Shown here: piece by piece, positions 6,071 through 6,650 of the stretch
Numbering within the stretch: the first letter of the stretch is position 1
How the letters are laid out: each line of letters begins with the position of its first letter
Assembly: GCA_026397455.1 (NCBI GenBank)
Contig: JAPLUX010000077.1
Span: 1-6,650, forward strand
DNA length: 6,650 nucleotides
From: Candidatus Aenigmatarchaeota archaeon
GTDB lineage: Archaea > Aenigmatarchaeota > Aenigmatarchaeia > CG10238-14
Direction of reading: 5' to 3'
The notes under the pieces: generated by a model
Database searches by the model: none
The model's input: the letters and a program-made list of their open reading frames with translations, nothing else
What the model was told of the DNA's origin: nothing
Made by a program: the position numbers and the translations under genes

Positions 6071-6106
6071 ATGTGTCTATGCGAAAATAGTGATATAGTG
6101 GTATGA
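6071..6106 (+). CDS. Possible 11-residue leader ORF before tyrS
   Basis: ATG TGT CTA TGC... to TGA encodes MCLCENSDIVV. The ATG sits exactly where the proximal promoter would start a leaderless transcript, and the TGA ends one base before the tyrS ATG, allowing reinitiation. There are no tyrosine codons, so classic attenuation by tyrosine supply is not supported. It may be a chance ORF. Confidence 0.25.
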   Translation: MCLCENSDIVV

Positions 6107-6107
6107 T

Positions 6108-6650
6108 ATGGACGTAGAAACAAGGCTTGAACTGATAAAAAGAGTTGGAGAAGAAATAATCACGGAACAGGAATTAAGAGAATTACTAGAAACTAAAGAT
6201 CATCCTATCGCTTACGATGGTTTTGAACCTTCTGGCCGAGTCCATATTGCTCAAGGTCTTCTACGTTCTATAAACATAAACAGAATGACAAAAGCTGGTT
6301 GTAAGTTTAAGATGTTGGTTGCTGATTGGCATGGATGGGCAAACAACAAAATGGGTGGAAATTTAGATAAAATACAGCTTGTCGGGAAATACTTGATTGA
6401 AGTCTGGAAAGAATGTGGAATGGACCTAAAGAATGTTGAATTTATCTGGGCGAGTGATTTTGTCGAAGATGAAGAATACTGGAAAAAAGTTATGCAAGTC
6501 GCTAGAAACAGTACTCTGCAAAGGATTGTTAGATGTTCTCAGATAATGGGAAGGTTAGAAACTGAAAACCTGAGTGCTGCGCAAATACTTTATCCCTGTA
6601 TGCAGTGTGCAGACATATTTCATTTGAAAGCGGATATAACGCAATTGGGA
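6108..6650 (+). CDS. tyrS: Tyrosyl-tRNA synthetase, N-terminal part (cut at window end)
   Basis: Class I aminoacyl-tRNA synthetase that charges tRNA-Tyr. The window holds 181 residues, about half of a usual 330-380-residue enzyme. Visible are the tyrosine/ATP pocket YDGFEPSGRVHIAQG (36-50), including the HIGH-like HIAQ, then VADWHGWANNKMGG (71-84), QRIVRCSQIMGR (138-149) and LSAAQILYPCMQCADIFHLKADITQLG (155-181). The catalytic KMSKS region lies beyond the window. The combination YDGFEPSG, CSQIMGR and YPCMQCADIF recalls the plant/protist-type TyrRS group rather than the Methanocaldococcus type. ATG 6108 is the only possible start, because an in-frame TAG occurs at 6096. The Shine-Dalgarno is weak (GTGGT a few bases upstream). 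It probably has its own promoter and is not part of the upstream operon. Confidence 0.95.
   Translation, partial: MDVETRLELIKRVGEEIITEQELRELLETKDHPIAYDGFEPSGRVHIAQGLLRSININRMTKAGCKFKMLVADWHGWANNKMGGNLDKIQLVGKYLIEVWKECGMDLKNVEFIWASDFVEDEEYWKKVMQVARNSTLQRIVRCSQIMGRLETENLSAAQILYPCMQCADIFHLKADITQLG

Noticed and set aside
5973..6107. T-box or riboswitch leader for tyrS
   Set aside because: No T-box sequence or extended stem is visible, and T-boxes are not known in archaea.
1..6650. CRISPR array, insertion sequence, tRNA or rRNA gene
   Set aside because: No regularly spaced repeats, transposase motifs, terminal inverted repeats or tRNA-like cloverleaf were seen on either strand.

Overview
This window looks like archaeal chromosome: AT-rich and densely packed. 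It opens with most of a TFIIB-type transcription factor (tfb) on the minus strand and closes with the 5' half of a tyrosyl-tRNA synthetase on the plus strand. Several starts lie a fixed 23-24 nt after an archaeal TATA box, as expected for leaderless transcripts. The TFB core and the regulators suggest Nitrososphaerota (Thaumarchaeota) or a relative. That placement is from memory of families, not from a search.

Layout: (1) 1-931 minus, TFB, cut by the window edge within the last few residues. (2) 1025-2662 minus, a 545-aa fusion of a class I SAM methyltransferase and a threonine-synthase-like PLP enzyme (fold type II). (3) 2663-2757, a divergent promoter region whose two TATA boxes sit in near-identical inverted copies of a 15-16 bp sequence. 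(4) 2758-3720 plus, a 320-aa regulator made of two tandem Lrp/AsnC units. (5) 3726-3756, a palindrome followed by a TATA box, leading into a plus-strand operon: a small winged-helix gene broken by an apparent 1-base frameshift (3781-4121), a second class I methyltransferase (about 4093-4872), and a MetE-like zinc methyltransferase (4869-5972). (6) 5972-6107, a second copy of the palindrome-TATA arrangement, a second candidate promoter and a possible 11-codon leader ORF. (7) 6108-6650 plus, tyrosyl-tRNA synthetase, cut at the window end.

Between the two housekeeping genes, the middle 5 kb reads as one metabolic and regulatory locus: two SAM methyltransferases, a PLP enzyme, a core methionine-synthase-like protein, and two DNA-binding proteins. 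Lrp-type proteins usually control amino-acid metabolism. The tandem Lrp is divergent from the PLP fusion with mirrored promoters, and a repeated palindrome lies at a fixed distance from the next two TATA boxes. This suggests a co-regulated sulfur/one-carbon amino-acid pathway whose product cannot be told from sequence alone.
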